From Candidatus Cryptobacteroides avicola (lineage in GTDB: Bacteria > Bacteroidota > Bacteroidia > Bacteroidales > UBA932), in contig JADILV010000011.1 in assembly GCA_017695115.1 (NCBI GenBank), forward strand, positions 1 through 34,786: a DNA stretch of 34,786 nucleotides. Reading direction: 5' to 3'. Shown here piece by piece: positions 21,232 to 30,801 of this stretch. Positions within the stretch are counted from its first letter, which is position 1. Every line of letters starts with the position of its first letter. The notes under the pieces were generated by a model. It was given only the letters and a program-made list of their open reading frames with translations, had not been told where the DNA came from and did no database searches. Both the position numbers and the translations under genes were made by a program.

Positions 21232-23024
21232 GAGTTAATAATCCAAAATTTCGTTAAAAACTCAAAGAATGGCATTTAGGGTGCATGGAATAATTTATTT
21301 CGTTAATAACGCAGCTTGAATCTAATTTTTTGCGTTATTAACGAAAGCCAGTTTTGCTTCTCCCCTGCCCCTTCCTTTGCATAAGGTGTCCGTGACTCTT
21401 TACCACAGCGTGTCCCGGAGGGGGCTCTCGGCAACTCGGATAGTTTCCTGCGTAAAAAATGTATATAATGGATTATGAAGTACTGGATATGGTTTCTTTC
21501 GTTAATAACACAATGAATTATTGGCGCAAAGTTTCCACGTTTTTTCGCTGATAAGTGGGTCTCATGGCTTTTACGGTTAGTATCCTTGTCTTGCGGATGG
21601 ATCTGCGTGCTGCGCTGGAGTGTGGGCTCCTGTATCCGAGCTGTCTGTTCGAAGGTTATCTGTCGGAATATTTTTTGAGTTATTAACTCAAAATTTTATT
21701 TAAAACGCAAATAATAGCATTTATAGTGCTGAGGATAGTTTATTTCGTTAAAAACGCAATTTTATTTTTTTTTTTACGTTAATAACGCAAGCCGGTTTTG
21801 CGCGTTTGCAAAGTCCGCCTTCCTGCGACTGGAGTATGCACGTCAGTTTGCCGTGATCCCATGCCACGGTGTCCGTGGCTGCTCACGTCTGAAGCTTTTT
21901 TCAGTTCGGATAGTTTCTTGCGTTAAAAACGCAAAGAATGATGTCATGACACTGAAATTAATTTCTTTTGTTAAGAATATAAAGAGTTATTAACGCAGGA
22001 AATTATCTACAGATATGTCAGATTTATTGTCTGCGTTAATAACGTAAAATAATTATGTATTTGAAACTCGGACACTCTCTGCAACCTGTCTGTTATGTGT
22101 TTGATTCTTTTCAACAGCTGCTGATATTGTCCGTTGGGGATACAATGATGTGATAGGTCTTCTGTGCCGTTGTGTGGCCGGCTCTTTCCGTTGACAACGC
22201 AGTGGGTGTTGACTTAAAGTATCCTGGCTTTTTCCTCTGACAGGGAAGTATAGGAGCTTTTCCGGTTTGTTTCTTTGTCTATCGAAATCATTTATTGAGT
22301 TAATAACCTAAAATTTCGTTAAAAACGCAAAGAATGGCTTTTCTGATGCTTGGAATAATTTATTTCGTTATTAACGCAGCACGAATCTATTTTTTGCGTT
22401 ATTAACGAAAGTCAGCTCTGCTCCTCACCTGCTTTTCCCCTTGCGTCAAGTATCCACGACTCTTTGTCGGGGTGTCCGTGGAGTTTCCTGATGGAAGCTC
22501 CTCTCAGCCCGGATGTTTTCTTGCGCTAAAAAAAATAATGAGTTATTAACGCAAAAAAAAATTATCTGTAATTATTTGTGGATTATTGTTTACGTTAAAA
22601 ACGCAAACAATTCTGTCCTTGAGTCCCGGATATCCCCTGCAGCCTCCCGTGCATTCGTGTGGCTATTTTTTGCTGTTAGAGACACAATGAAGAGTTGGGC
22701 CCTCTTGCTGTTGCGCGACCGCTTCTTCTGTTGACAACGCAATGGCTTGTTGTCGCAAATCTCAGTTTTTTTCGATGATAGGGGAGTCTCGTTACCTCTA
22801 CAGGTGGTATCCTTGTCTGACTGATGATGCAATGAGCTGCACCGGTATACTGTTTCATGTATACGTACCTTTTTCCCAGAGTCTGTCTTTGTCTGGTGAA
22901 ATGTATTTTTTGAGTTATTAACTCAAAATTTCGTTAAAAACTCAAAGAATAGCATTTATGATGCATGGAATAATTTATTTCGTTAAAAACGCAATAGTAA
23001 TTTAATTTTTGCGTTAATAACGTA
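21232..23024. repeat. Iteron/centromere-like repeat region, four 113-bp clusters
   Basis: Four conserved clusters of 113-114 bp occur at 21232-21344, 21677-21790, 22297-22409 and 22912-23024. Each has four imperfect palindromes of the family [GC]xGTTAnTAAC[GT]C at offsets of about 0, 20, 69 and 100. Consensus elements are GAGTTATTAACTC, CGTTAAAAACTC, CGTTAATAACGC and GCGTTATTAACG. Further single copies stand between them (about 21500, 21920, 21984, 22033, 22540 and 22593). The clusters are separated by 445, 620 and 615 bp, and the spacers are diverged copies of each other, so the region grew by tandem duplication. No gene is present. Candidate origin or centromere for Rep or ParA. Confidence 0.7.
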
Positions 23025-23119
23025 GTAAATTTGTTGTAAGTTAAAAACTTTCATATGGATTTAGGAGATCGTGTTTCAGATAACGGCAGGGTAGGGGAGT
23101 GCAAGGCGGGGTAAAGAAA

Positions 23120-23513
23120 ACTAAACTGTCCGGTACGCACAATCAGCAGACACTGAAACTTCAGTTAGAAAAGACAACAGGAAAGACATCTCGACTTCGG
23201 CTTGCATCCTTCGCTCGAAAAGACAGAAGGTGGGCTGGAGGCCTCTGTTTGGAATGACAATATGAGATTCTTCCTTTCAGACATTGTAACGCAAAGGGGT
23301 ATTCCCCGGATAATCAAAATATATTCCATACGATTGGAGAGCAAAATTCAAAGTTCAGTAGGGCAGGGGGAGAAGGAAAGAGAATCAAGTTTTCTGTACG
23401 TAGGATTCAGCAGTCACTGCAATTGAGGATAGAAAATTATTAGAGGAAATGAATAAAAAACCTTCCGTATCTCACGACATGGAAGGGCATTAGTCACGTG
23501 CAGAGTACTGCAC
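23120..23513. repeat. Diverged tandem repeats and hairpins between iterons and tra operon
   Basis: The gap 23025-23533 has no credible gene. About 23120-23185 and 23391-23441 share a similar block (AGCAGnCACTGnA, then TAGAAAA), copies about 250 bp apart. CCTTCC (23461-23466) with GGAAGG (23481-23486), and GTGCAG (23498-23503) with CTGCAC (23508-23513), make two hairpins right after the tra operon end, probably terminating it. Confidence 0.4.
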
Positions 23514-23533
23514 AAAGAAGTTGTATATTTATG

Positions 23534-24307
23534 CTATTTCAGAATAGCCCGGTTAATGACTTTCGCCTCTATTGCAATGGCAATGTTCCTCGCGCCCCCT
23601 TCCTCATAAAGGTAGACCTTCAGTTCCTGGTCATCAGCCAATGTCAGTTTCTCGAATGCATATACCGCCTTTGATGATTCTCCAGAAGCGGAGCTGAGGC
23701 TGCCGTAGCGGCTTCTTGGGAAAAGCGGCCTGTCGTAACTTACCGTACGTCTGCTCCTTTTCCTGCTTTCCAGGACAAAGGAGGCGTCTTGGATGTCATA
23801 GCCTATGCTTGAACTGTTCTTGAGGGACAGGACAATATAGGTATTGTCCGCATGGACAAAGACATTCTCGCAGAACACACTGATTCCATGTGAAATTTCT
23901 CCTACATGATAGATCCGTCTCTTCTGCCGAATGGCATCCAGCATACTGAATCCGACTACAAATTTGTCGTCGGTGTCTCCTGGCATCTCTGTCCTCATGT
24001 CTATCACCAGCGATTCCGGGGAGTCGTCATACCTCACTACATACGTATGCATGGCGCCGTTCCGCTCGAGGGCGGATATGCTTGCCGACCCTGCAAATTC
24101 GCCATTAGCCCTTATAGCGAGGATATTCTTGTCCTGGTCAACTACTTTCGCAGCTATGATTGTGCTGTTTGAAAGATCTGCATAGACTATATCTGTAGGG
24201 AAGATGACATGGGTTGTATAGTATGACGAGATCCATAATGTATCATTCTGCGCATGGAGGAATGCCGTTGAAATGAGCAGGGAAACAGTTACTGTAAGGA
24301 GCTTCAT
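23534..24307 (-). CDS. traN: Conjugative transfer protein TraN (DUF4138)
   Basis: A 257-residue secreted protein. It starts with a signal peptide, 'MKLLTVTVSLLISTAFLHAQ', and continues in the TraN pattern of the Bacteroidetes conjugation system: 'TTHVIFPTDIVYADLSNSTI', then ANGEFAGSASISALERNG. The second half is a beta-rich domain ending 'IAIEAKVINRAILK'. TraN is the VirB9-like periplasmic/outer-membrane partner of TraM, and TraM is just upstream with 1 bp between. The N-terminal half is conserved; length is slightly shorter than the usual 300. It is the last gene of the operon in this window; traO-traQ are not seen after it. Confidence 0.8.
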   Translation of the reverse strand: MKLLTVTVSLLISTAFLHAQNDTLWISSYYTTHVIFPTDIVYADLSNSTIIAAKVVDQDKNILAIRANGEFAGSASISALERNGAMHTYVVRYDDSPESLVIDMRTEMPGDTDDKFVVGFSMLDAIRQKRRIYHVGEISHGISVFCENVFVHADNTYIVLSLKNSSSIGYDIQDASFVLESRKRSRRTVSYDRPLFPRSRYGSLSSASGESSKAVYAFEKLTLADDQELKVYLYEEGGARNIAIAIEAKVINRAILK

Positions 24308-24308
24308 A

Positions 24309-25364
24309 TTATGACCTTTTATTCTTTAGAAGGTAAAACTCATATCCGGCAGGAACTGTTACCGACCTCTCCCCGGACTTTGACCTGAAGACCGAGACCC
24401 CTGTGGAAAGAATGTCGTTGGCGACTCTGCCTATCCTGCTGCTCAGCTGGTTCTGTACTATCCCGGCCCCGCCATTCCTTGCGGTCTGGCGAGTATTTGA
24501 TTCTATGTCAGGACAATATATTCCTTTTATCCCGTCCATATCATATGCGTCGCAGCTCACGGTCATTATCCTCCCTCCTGCCTCTATCCCGGAAACTTTC
24601 AGCTCCAGTCTTGTCCCTATTGAACAGACCGCCATAAGATGTGTGTTCTTATGTATGACTCCGCCCTCCAGAACGAGATCGTCAAGCAGCCTTATAGCCA
24701 CCCTCTTCCCGTCTACAATCTTTTCGGTCCTCACGAACATGCACCTCACGGGCGTATCGGCTGAGATGCTCGGCTGTGAAGACAGGGTGGATACCCCGGT
24801 AGATTCCCAGCCCGCTGCCGCTCCAGACGGGATATTGTTCCCTATGGCAGTAGCCTTGTCTCTGTTGCAGGACGAAGTGTCTGGTTTGGCGCATGTGCCG
24901 TCTTCGGTCCCGGGAAATTCCGTTGATGACATCTTTAAGCCTTGTTCCATAGCCCTCCTGTGACGCTCCTCACGTTCCTGGGGAGTCTCATAATATGATG
25001 AAGCATCTGGCCGCGGCTTCTTGGCTGCCCTTTTGGGGCGCTCCATGATTTCTGTTTCACCGAGTATCCTGTCTTCCGCCGTTCCCTTTGCGGAAGAGTC
25101 TTCGGCGGCACTATCTTTCTCCAGTTCGGCATACAGGTCTTCAATCCCGGGCCGCTCCGGCCTGTCTGCTTCCTGCCCCCTGAATATCTCTATCCTGGAG
25201 ATGCCCTTGTCCTTTATCTGGGCATCGGGTATTTCCATGCCGATATTCTTGTCTTCCGTCTCCTTGCCGGGCGCCATCCCAAGGACCACTACCAGCAGTG
25301 TACAGGCGGTAACTATCAGTATTATCCCCGCCTTTCTGATAAAATCTTTTGAAACTTTCATCAT
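24309..25364 (-). CDS. traM: Conjugative transfer protein TraM (VirB10-like)
   Basis: A 351-residue inner-membrane protein. One N-terminal membrane segment ('AGIILIVTACTLLVVVLGMA', residues about 12-31) is followed by a long Pro/Glu/Ser-rich linker with no domain, then the VirB10-like C-terminal domain: 'VRCMFVRTEKIVDGKRVAIR', LLDDLVLEGGVIHKNTHLMA, and 'LSSRIGRVANDILSTGVSVF' near the end. This is the typical TraM of CTnDOT-like systems, a scaffold spanning the periplasm. It lies 7 bp after the small TraL-like gene and 1 bp before traN. Confidence 0.85.
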   Translation of the reverse strand: MMKVSKDFIRKAGIILIVTACTLLVVVLGMAPGKETEDKNIGMEIPDAQIKDKGISRIEIFRGQEADRPERPGIEDLYAELEKDSAAEDSSAKGTAEDRILGETEIMERPKRAAKKPRPDASSYYETPQEREERHRRAMEQGLKMSSTEFPGTEDGTCAKPDTSSCNRDKATAIGNNIPSGAAAGWESTGVSTLSSQPSISADTPVRCMFVRTEKIVDGKRVAIRLLDDLVLEGGVIHKNTHLMAVCSIGTRLELKVSGIEAGGRIMTVSCDAYDMDGIKGIYCPDIESNTRQTARNGGAGIVQNQLSSRIGRVANDILSTGVSVFRSKSGERSVTVPAGYEFYLLKNKRS

Positions 25365-25371
25365 AAGTCCA

Positions 25372-25503
25372 TCATATTATGTCGGCAAGAGCCAGGATCT
25401 CCAGGACGACTACGGCGGCGCAGACCGCCAGCACGGCAGCTGCAGCCCTTGTCAGTGCCGGGCGGCCACGCACGATGATTCTGTCTTGTAAGCCTCTTTT
25501 CAT
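25372..25503 (-). CDS. Tiny membrane protein in the traL position
   Basis: A 43-residue frame from the ATG at 25503: MKRGLQDRIIVRGRPALTRA, then AAAVLAVCAAVVVLEILALA and a short end. It is a basic N-terminus plus one hydrophobic helix. It sits between traK and traM, the place of traL in Bacteroides elements, with gaps of 11 and 7 bp. TraL of CTnDOT is near 100 residues, so this is a reduced version or an unrelated small subunit. Its position in a tightly packed operon argues for a real gene. Confidence 0.55.
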   Translation of the reverse strand: MKRGLQDRIIVRGRPALTRAAAAVLAVCAAVVVLEILALADII

Positions 25504-25514
25504 ACGTCTGTCTT

Positions 25515-26144
25515 TCAGTTCCTCTGCCTTGTCCCGAGCTGCCTGTTCCTGACCACCCTGAATTTCTCGATCATCAATCCATGCGGATTGCTCTCACTTC
25601 TCTCTATGTTGACAAGGGAGCACCGGCTCTCGAAGTCGTAGGCCGTTATGCTGCTCTGCCGCATGACATAAAGTTTGCCTGTGACTTCCGCCTCATAAGG
25701 GTATACGCCCATATTGACCGCCATGCTGTCTATGGCTATTTGTTGCGATGCGTTTGCCGCTATAAGCCTTGCATAGAAATCGGTCTCCGACAGCATCTGG
25801 TAATAGTCATACCCCGATTTGTCGCAGAACGACATGGCCTTCCCTATGTTCCGTTCTACGGCGTCCGTACTTGGGGCCAGGTTGAACATCAGCTCATGGA
25901 ACCTGGAGACGTGGTCCCTTACCTCCAGGTCCCTCACAGACTCCCCGTCCGACAGCCTCGCCAGTGATGCCTCTCCGCCGGTAACGACATACACGCTTCC
26001 GGTCCTCCTGTTCACGAAGCTATACGACAGCGCAATGGATACTGACGGTACGGCCACGGCAAGGGCCACGGCAGACAGTGTCAGGAACTTCATGCGCCTG
26101 AAGCCGCTCTCTATAGTATCAAAATATTTTATGAGGTTGTCCAT
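25515..26144 (-). CDS. traK: Conjugative transfer protein TraK (VirB8-like)
   Basis: A 209-residue protein. A short cytoplasmic start (MDNLIKYFDTIESGFRRMKF) and one membrane segment ('LTLSAVALAVAVPSVSIALS') precede a periplasmic domain with 'SVRDLEVRDHVSRFHELMFN', LAPSTDAVERNIGKAMSFCD and 'GYDYYQMLSETDFYARLIAA'. This matches TraK of the Bacteroidetes system, which is comparable to VirB8 in the type IV secretion core. It lies 15 bp after traJ and 11 bp before the small traL-position gene. No defects seen. Confidence 0.9.
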   Translation of the reverse strand: MDNLIKYFDTIESGFRRMKFLTLSAVALAVAVPSVSIALSYSFVNRRTGSVYVVTGGEASLARLSDGESVRDLEVRDHVSRFHELMFNLAPSTDAVERNIGKAMSFCDKSGYDYYQMLSETDFYARLIAANASQQIAIDSMAVNMGVYPYEAEVTGKLYVMRQSSITAYDFESRCSLVNIERSESNPHGLMIEKFRVVRNRQLGTRQRN

Positions 26145-26159
26145 TGTCCTGTATTTTGG

Positions 26160-27113
26160 TTATAACTTCCCTCCTGACGCTGCTGAGATGAGCCTTCTCC
26201 CCATGCTGCTGATGTTCCCGTGCGCCTCGTTGGTCCCGGTTGACTCGATGACCCATCCTGCTATCTTGGGGACTGAAGCCACAGAGACTATTATCACGAT
26301 CTGGTAGACTATGACAATATACTGGTCAGCCAGCACATTCAGGAAACCGTCAGAAGCGTTCACCGATTCCAAATAGGCATTTGCCATAACAAGGTTGAAC
26401 TTCATGACCAGGAAGCCGATCGGGATCCAGAGGGAGATCTGTACATAGCGGGCAATCCAGTGCGTTATGCCTCCTGAAAACGGCGGCAGTATGGCCAGGG
26501 CGAACACATATGGGGCAAGGAGCAGGCATATTAGCAGGTAGACATTGCACAGGATCTGCTGTCCATACATGAGCAGCTTCATTACCAGCATGAGCAGGCC
26601 GGAGACCACGGTCTCCACTCCAGCGTGCAGACTGGTCTGGCCCTGTCCCAGCATAAAAATAGTGCAGGACTTGATGTAGCCGTAGAGCCTTTTCCACAGC
26701 GGATCATCCTCCTTCGGCAGATTGTCCACCATGTCCCCTGCGATTGCCGCCTGTGACAGTTCGCTCTGCCTGGACATGAGCTCTGACCATTTTTCCGTGA
26801 ACTCCGTGAAGTCAAGCTCCACATAGGCGGCCATGTCTCGCGTGAAAATGCCCGTGACCTGTGAGATGGCATTCCCTACCAGGTCGAACTGGGTCACGCA
26901 CAGCAGGATCACCACCGGCCTCAGCAGTGTCCACATCGAGAGGCCCTGGCCCTCCACATAGGTGCTGAAGGTCCTGATCACGGACCACGCGGTGCAGCAC
27001 GCCGCCAGTATGGATGCGACGGACACCATATCAGAGAACAGCTCCTGGAACTCCTGCGACTGTCTCACGGCCGGCACGACCGACCATATATCCGATGAAA
27101 GCAGCATTGTCAT
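26160..27113 (-). CDS. traJ: Conjugative transfer protein TraJ (VirB6-like)
   Basis: A 317-residue polytopic membrane protein. Several hydrophobic segments are visible, for example 'VSVASILAACCTAWSVIRTF', 'LWTLLRPVVILLCVTQFDLV', 'NVYLLICLLLAPYVFALAIL' and 'YIVIVYQIVIIVSVASVPKI'. This agrees with TraJ of CTnDOT-type elements, the VirB6-like channel component. An alternative ATG is two codons downstream at 27107. It lies 12 bp after traI and 15 bp before traK, in the same direction. Confidence 0.85.
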   Translation of the reverse strand: MTMLLSSDIWSVVPAVRQSQEFQELFSDMVSVASILAACCTAWSVIRTFSTYVEGQGLSMWTLLRPVVILLCVTQFDLVGNAISQVTGIFTRDMAAYVELDFTEFTEKWSELMSRQSELSQAAIAGDMVDNLPKEDDPLWKRLYGYIKSCTIFMLGQGQTSLHAGVETVVSGLLMLVMKLLMYGQQILCNVYLLICLLLAPYVFALAILPPFSGGITHWIARYVQISLWIPIGFLVMKFNLVMANAYLESVNASDGFLNVLADQYIVIVYQIVIIVSVASVPKIAGWVIESTGTNEAHGNISSMGRRLISAASGGKL

Positions 27114-27125
27114 AAAATGATACTG

Positions 27126-27995
27126 TCAAATTTTAAACACTTCCACCAGTACCTGCAGAAGCACCGCCCCTGCAAAAATTCCTGCCCCGATCCTGATGAA
27201 CACGTGTGCGCTTATATGCCCTTCAACATTACCCCTTACATACCTTGCATAGCCGGCGAGGAGCAGGCCCAGGCCGGCCAGGATGAGGATGCGTGAGACA
27301 ATCCCCACAATGGTGCCAGCGGCGGCTTCCCTGGTTCCGTACCCCTCCAGGGACTTCACATACCTGTCCGGCACGAGCTGGGCGGAAAGAGCCCGGTCCA
27401 GCTCCCCCAAAGCCTTGGCCCTCGCTATCTGCTCGTACCTGGCGAAGACGGACCTGTAGTAGGCGTCCATCTCTTCTCCTATCTTGTCGATCTCCCTGAC
27501 TGTTTCATCAGCCATCCTCAGCTTGTCCCCTTTCGTGAGGCCGGCCTTCGATGCGATTTTCTTCAGGAAGTCCACTGTGTAATTGAGTTGCCGGAGATAT
27601 ATGGAAAGGAAGGCCGAATAATCCGTGACATCCCCCAGGTCGAGCTCCCTCATAGTGGTCAGCGACTTTGAGTAGTCGACCATCCTGTCGGTCAGGTCTA
27701 TATACATGCGCCCAACCCTTTCAAGCTGACCGAGATCTTCGAGCACCCCTACGGCCTTCCCGAAGACGCTCTCGTCATCGAGGAAGAAACTGAGGGCGTC
27801 GTGCAACCCTGTCAACTCGTCCGTAATATGGAGCAGGGTGCCGAGCTGATCCAAAGAGGCGTCCATCGCCTGGGCAGCGTTAGTGATTGAAGTCGCGATG
27901 TGCACCGGGTCCTGGGTTATCATCTGGGCTCCGGCCCGGTACACCGGCAGCAGGGTGGCAAGCGATATGCACAGCAGTCTGAACGCACTGTTCAT
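27126..27995 (-). CDS. traI: Conjugative transfer protein TraI (DUF4141-like)
   Basis: The gene starts at the ATG at 27995, overlapping the traG stop by 4 bp (ATGA); an open frame reaching 28541 is only out-of-frame traG sequence. The 289-residue product has a signal peptide ('MNSAFRLLCISLATLLPVYR' then AGAQ), a helical periplasmic region ('LDLGDVTDYSAFLSIYLRQL' and 'VREIDKIGEEMDAYYRSVFA'), and two C-terminal hydrophobic segments. It resembles TraI of Bacteroidetes systems, similar to VirB5/TrbJ-type proteins. In CTnDOT the order traG-traI-traJ is the same. Confidence 0.75.
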   Translation of the reverse strand: MNSAFRLLCISLATLLPVYRAGAQMITQDPVHIATSITNAAQAMDASLDQLGTLLHITDELTGLHDALSFFLDDESVFGKAVGVLEDLGQLERVGRMYIDLTDRMVDYSKSLTTMRELDLGDVTDYSAFLSIYLRQLNYTVDFLKKIASKAGLTKGDKLRMADETVREIDKIGEEMDAYYRSVFARYEQIARAKALGELDRALSAQLVPDRYVKSLEGYGTREAAAGTIVGIVSRILILAGLGLLLAGYARYVRGNVEGHISAHVFIRIGAGIFAGAVLLQVLVEVFKI

Positions 27996-30481
27996 GACTG
28001 TCCTCCCGCCATCTCCCGGACGGCCCTGATGATGCTTGATTTCTGTCTCGCGAGGTCGAGGAGCGGCCTTTTCTTTATCTTGTCGCTCTCGTATATGAGG
28101 GCCTCTTCCTCCGATACCTCTGTCGCATATACTCCGGTGCGCCTGCCTCCGAGGGATATGTAGACCTCCTTGTACCTGTGTCCCGGGCTTATCGACCTGT
28201 TCATTGACATTATGAGTCCTGTCTCCTTTGCATCTATCCCGAGAAGTCCGGCCACCTGCCCGAAATTGCCACGGTTCCCGCTCTGGTCGAGAAGGATTTT
28301 TACAGAGCTGTTCTGCAGTATCGTGTCCCTGATGACTGGCGATGACAGGATGTCGCTCATCTGCTGGGTGACGACAACGGATGAGGTGCGGAACTTGCGC
28401 GCGGTCTTCCACAGGCCTGACAGGTAGGGGGCCATCGTCTCGTTGGCGATAGCCTTCCATGCCTCCTCTATCACCATCACCTTGAACTCCCCGGATCTTC
28501 TCATCTTCTGGTCGAAGGCGTTCATTATGCACAAAATGCATACGGAATAGAAGGTCCTGTCTTCCACCCCGGCCAGCTTGTCAACTTCGAACACCGTGAA
28601 GCGGCTGGTGAAATAGTCTTTCGGGCAGCGGTCATTCAGCAGGAAGCCGAAGGCGCCTGCGGAACTGTATGCCTGCATCGCAAGGCAGAATGCCTCCATG
28701 TCAAGCCTTCCGGGCGAGACATTTATGCCCCCGCATACGTATCTGCCTTCGGACATCTCCTTCCGTACCTCTGTCGACATGTACATGTAATAGTCATCGA
28801 ACACAGGCGCATTGCTGTCGTTCTGGACGCGCAGTACGAAATCCGCGACGGTCTGCCTCACTATCTGCACAAGGGCAGAGTCCCACCCTCCGATGGGTTT
28901 CCATATTGCCTGGAGAAAGGACATGAAGAAATTGACCCCGTTGCAGTCCTGCCTCAGGTTGCCGGAGGCATCCGTCCATTCCCTGCAGCCGGTGAACGGA
29001 TTGAAGCTGAATGGGTTTGACTCGTCCCATGAATTGTATATGCCGTCGGCGCCTCCGCTCTCCTCGTTTATCAGCATGCAGAGGCCCTCATAGGAGTCCC
29101 CTACATCTATTATGAATATGTGCTCCCCGGCATCATACAGGTTGCGGAGCAGGGAATTTGTGAAGAAGGACTTCCCTGTCCCTGACCCTCCGAGTATAAA
29201 GGCGTTGTAGTTGTCTGTGTAGCCCATTTCCCGTGCCCGAGCCTGGATGTCAAGTGTGACAGGGATGTTTCGTGTCCTGTCGCACACCTTGAAGCGGCCG
29301 CCCGGTATCCCGTCGTCGAATGTCTCGTACTGGCCGAGGCACAGGGCGCAGTCAAGTTCGGCCAGCATCATGTTGTCCATCCCTATCTCGCAGCCTGCTC
29401 CCGGGATGCCGGCATACCACATGACAGGGGTGTCGTACCTGTTCTGGGATGCGCTTATTCCTGCCGATGACAATGCCGAGCTGATCATTGAGCGCACATT
29501 GTTCTCATCCCCCGCATGTCGCCCCCATGCCAGGATATTGAGATGGGTGTAGACGTCCTTTGTCCCGTTGCGGTGTATGCCGTCCATGTGCATCGATATC
29601 TCCTCCGCATTTACCCTGTTCTCCGAGATGTTCCCCATGCTTTCCATCCTGCGCCTTCTCCTGTCGAGTTCCTGCAGGACGGTGTCCTGCGGCACCATCA
29701 GGAGGTACTGGTTGATAATATGGTCACACTCGAGGAAGATTCCGAGCCTGGAGGCGTAGGATGTGGCCATCCCATCCTGCTCTGTATAGGAGGCGACCTC
29801 TGAAGGCAGGTCCCTGGACTCCGACACGGAGAACGCCATCATGGTCCTGTCGTATACCTTCACGCTGTCTCCGGAAAGGGTCACGTCCGAGAATAGCGGG
29901 GCCTCCCCGCCGAGCATCATGTAGGACTGCACGATCCCGGAACTCGACCCGTCCCCGACATAGTCCTGACTTGTAAGCCTTCGCAGTGATATATTGCCGC
30001 AGGAGTTGATGACTGACGCGGCTTCCTCTGCCTTTGCCCCGAACTCCTTGAGCATGTGCCCGGACGGCAGTCCGGACCTGAAGCTGAAGCCGAAGATCCC
30101 GCAGGAGGAGTTCGGCCTCAGCGCGGACCTCCCCGATGCGAATGTCACGAACAGACGCTGGGTGTGGGTCAAGTATGCCCTTCCTGAAAAGTGTCTGGCA
30201 TATGACTTCCCGAGGAAGCCATTCCCGGTGTCATCCATGTATTCCCTTCCAAGATATATGTCCTGCCTGTGAACCAGAGTCCATGGCGGCAGAATCCTCA
30301 GAGCCGATGAAAATGATGCCAGCATGTCATCGTAGTCCTGCCCTGCCAACGAATGGACGGCGGGCAGGGACACCTCCCATCCTACGGTTACATCCCCGCG
30401 TCTGGATATCACCATGTCGTCAACTATCCCTGCAAGCGGGAATATCTTCTTGAGATGCTCAGCGGATGCCCTCATTTCCAT
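27992..30481 (-). CDS. traG: Conjugative transfer ATPase TraG (VirB4-like)
   Basis: The VirB4-like ATPase of the system, about 829 residues from the ATG at 30481 (a second ATG at 30475 overlaps the traF stop as ATGA; the in-frame ATG at 30541 lies deep inside traF). The N-terminal DUF3875-like part starts 'ASAEHLKKIFPLAGIVDDMV'. Walker A is 'NAFILGGSGTGKSFFTNSLL' near residue 470, Walker B 'FKVMVIEEAWKAIANETM' and 'SSVVVTQQMSDILSSPVIRD' the C-terminal helicase-like motif. It powers assembly of the pilus/secretion machine. Named as in CTnDOT; the coupling protein VirD4 is a different gene not seen here. Confidence 0.95.
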   Translation of the reverse strand: MEMRASAEHLKKIFPLAGIVDDMVISRRGDVTVGWEVSLPAVHSLAGQDYDDMLASFSSALRILPPWTLVHRQDIYLGREYMDDTGNGFLGKSYARHFSGRAYLTHTQRLFVTFASGRSALRPNSSCGIFGFSFRSGLPSGHMLKEFGAKAEEAASVINSCGNISLRRLTSQDYVGDGSSSGIVQSYMMLGGEAPLFSDVTLSGDSVKVYDRTMMAFSVSESRDLPSEVASYTEQDGMATSYASRLGIFLECDHIINQYLLMVPQDTVLQELDRRRRRMESMGNISENRVNAEEISMHMDGIHRNGTKDVYTHLNILAWGRHAGDENNVRSMISSALSSAGISASQNRYDTPVMWYAGIPGAGCEIGMDNMMLAELDCALCLGQYETFDDGIPGGRFKVCDRTRNIPVTLDIQARAREMGYTDNYNAFILGGSGTGKSFFTNSLLRNLYDAGEHIFIIDVGDSYEGLCMLINEESGGADGIYNSWDESNPFSFNPFTGCREWTDASGNLRQDCNGVNFFMSFLQAIWKPIGGWDSALVQIVRQTVADFVLRVQNDSNAPVFDDYYMYMSTEVRKEMSEGRYVCGGINVSPGRLDMEAFCLAMQAYSSAGAFGFLLNDRCPKDYFTSRFTVFEVDKLAGVEDRTFYSVCILCIMNAFDQKMRRSGEFKVMVIEEAWKAIANETMAPYLSGLWKTARKFRTSSVVVTQQMSDILSSPVIRDTILQNSSVKILLDQSGNRGNFGQVAGLLGIDAKETGLIMSMNRSISPGHRYKEVYISLGGRRTGVYATEVSEEEALIYESDKIKKRPLLDLARQKSSIIRAVREMAGGQS

Positions 30482-30801
30482 AGTGTGCCATTCCTGAATC
30501 TGCAAATCATATCCAAATCTGAGGATGAGACCCTTATGCATGACGGCAGCCGCCTGGATGCTATATACCGGGCCAGCTCCCTCTCCGTCATCCTTGACTG
30601 CAGCCGCACCACCGCATACGCATCGGTGATGAACAGTGCAGCGAATATCACAACTCCGACATATCCAGCCACCATGCGTCCGGCCAGCAGCCCGGCCGTG
30701 ACAGCGACCGCTACTCCAGCAAGGAAATATCCCGTGAACCGGCCCCTGAAGACAAAGAAGACCGCCGGACGGTCAAGGGCCTTGTGGACAGGTCTTCTCA
30801 T
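30472..30801 (-). CDS. traF: Conjugative transfer protein TraF (DUF4133)
   Basis: A 109-residue small membrane protein with an N-terminal 'VHKALDRPAVFFVFRGRFTG' and two hydrophobic helices, 'YFLAGVAVAVTAGLLAGRMV' and AGYVGVVIFAALFITDAYAV. This is the DUF4133/TraF arrangement, comparable to VirB3. Start overlaps the traE stop by 4 bp, and its own stop overlaps the traG start region, so translation is coupled on both sides. Length and order are as in other Bacteroidetes transfer operons. Confidence 0.85.
   Translation of the reverse strand: MRRPVHKALDRPAVFFVFRGRFTGYFLAGVAVAVTAGLLAGRMVAGYVGVVIFAALFITDAYAVVRLQSRMTERELARYIASRRLPSCIRVSSSDLDMICRFRNGTLWK

Noticed and set aside
21226..23035. CRISPR array
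   Set aside because: The repeated units are short palindromes with uneven spacing, spacers are themselves repeated, and there are no cas genes. Iteron or centromere repeats explain it better.
23202..23426. Small plus-strand protein of 74 residues
   Set aside because: It lies in diverged repeat DNA with no start signal and no motif.
27996..28541. Long N-terminal extension of TraI (471-residue reading)
   Set aside because: It overlaps traG in another frame, is Arg/Gly-rich with no domain, and the ATG at 27995 gives a proper signal peptide and the usual ATGA overlap.
30482..30541. Longer TraG start at 30541
   Set aside because: It would overlap traF by 70 bp; the ATGs at 30481/30475 fit the operon's usual small overlaps and the conserved N-terminus.
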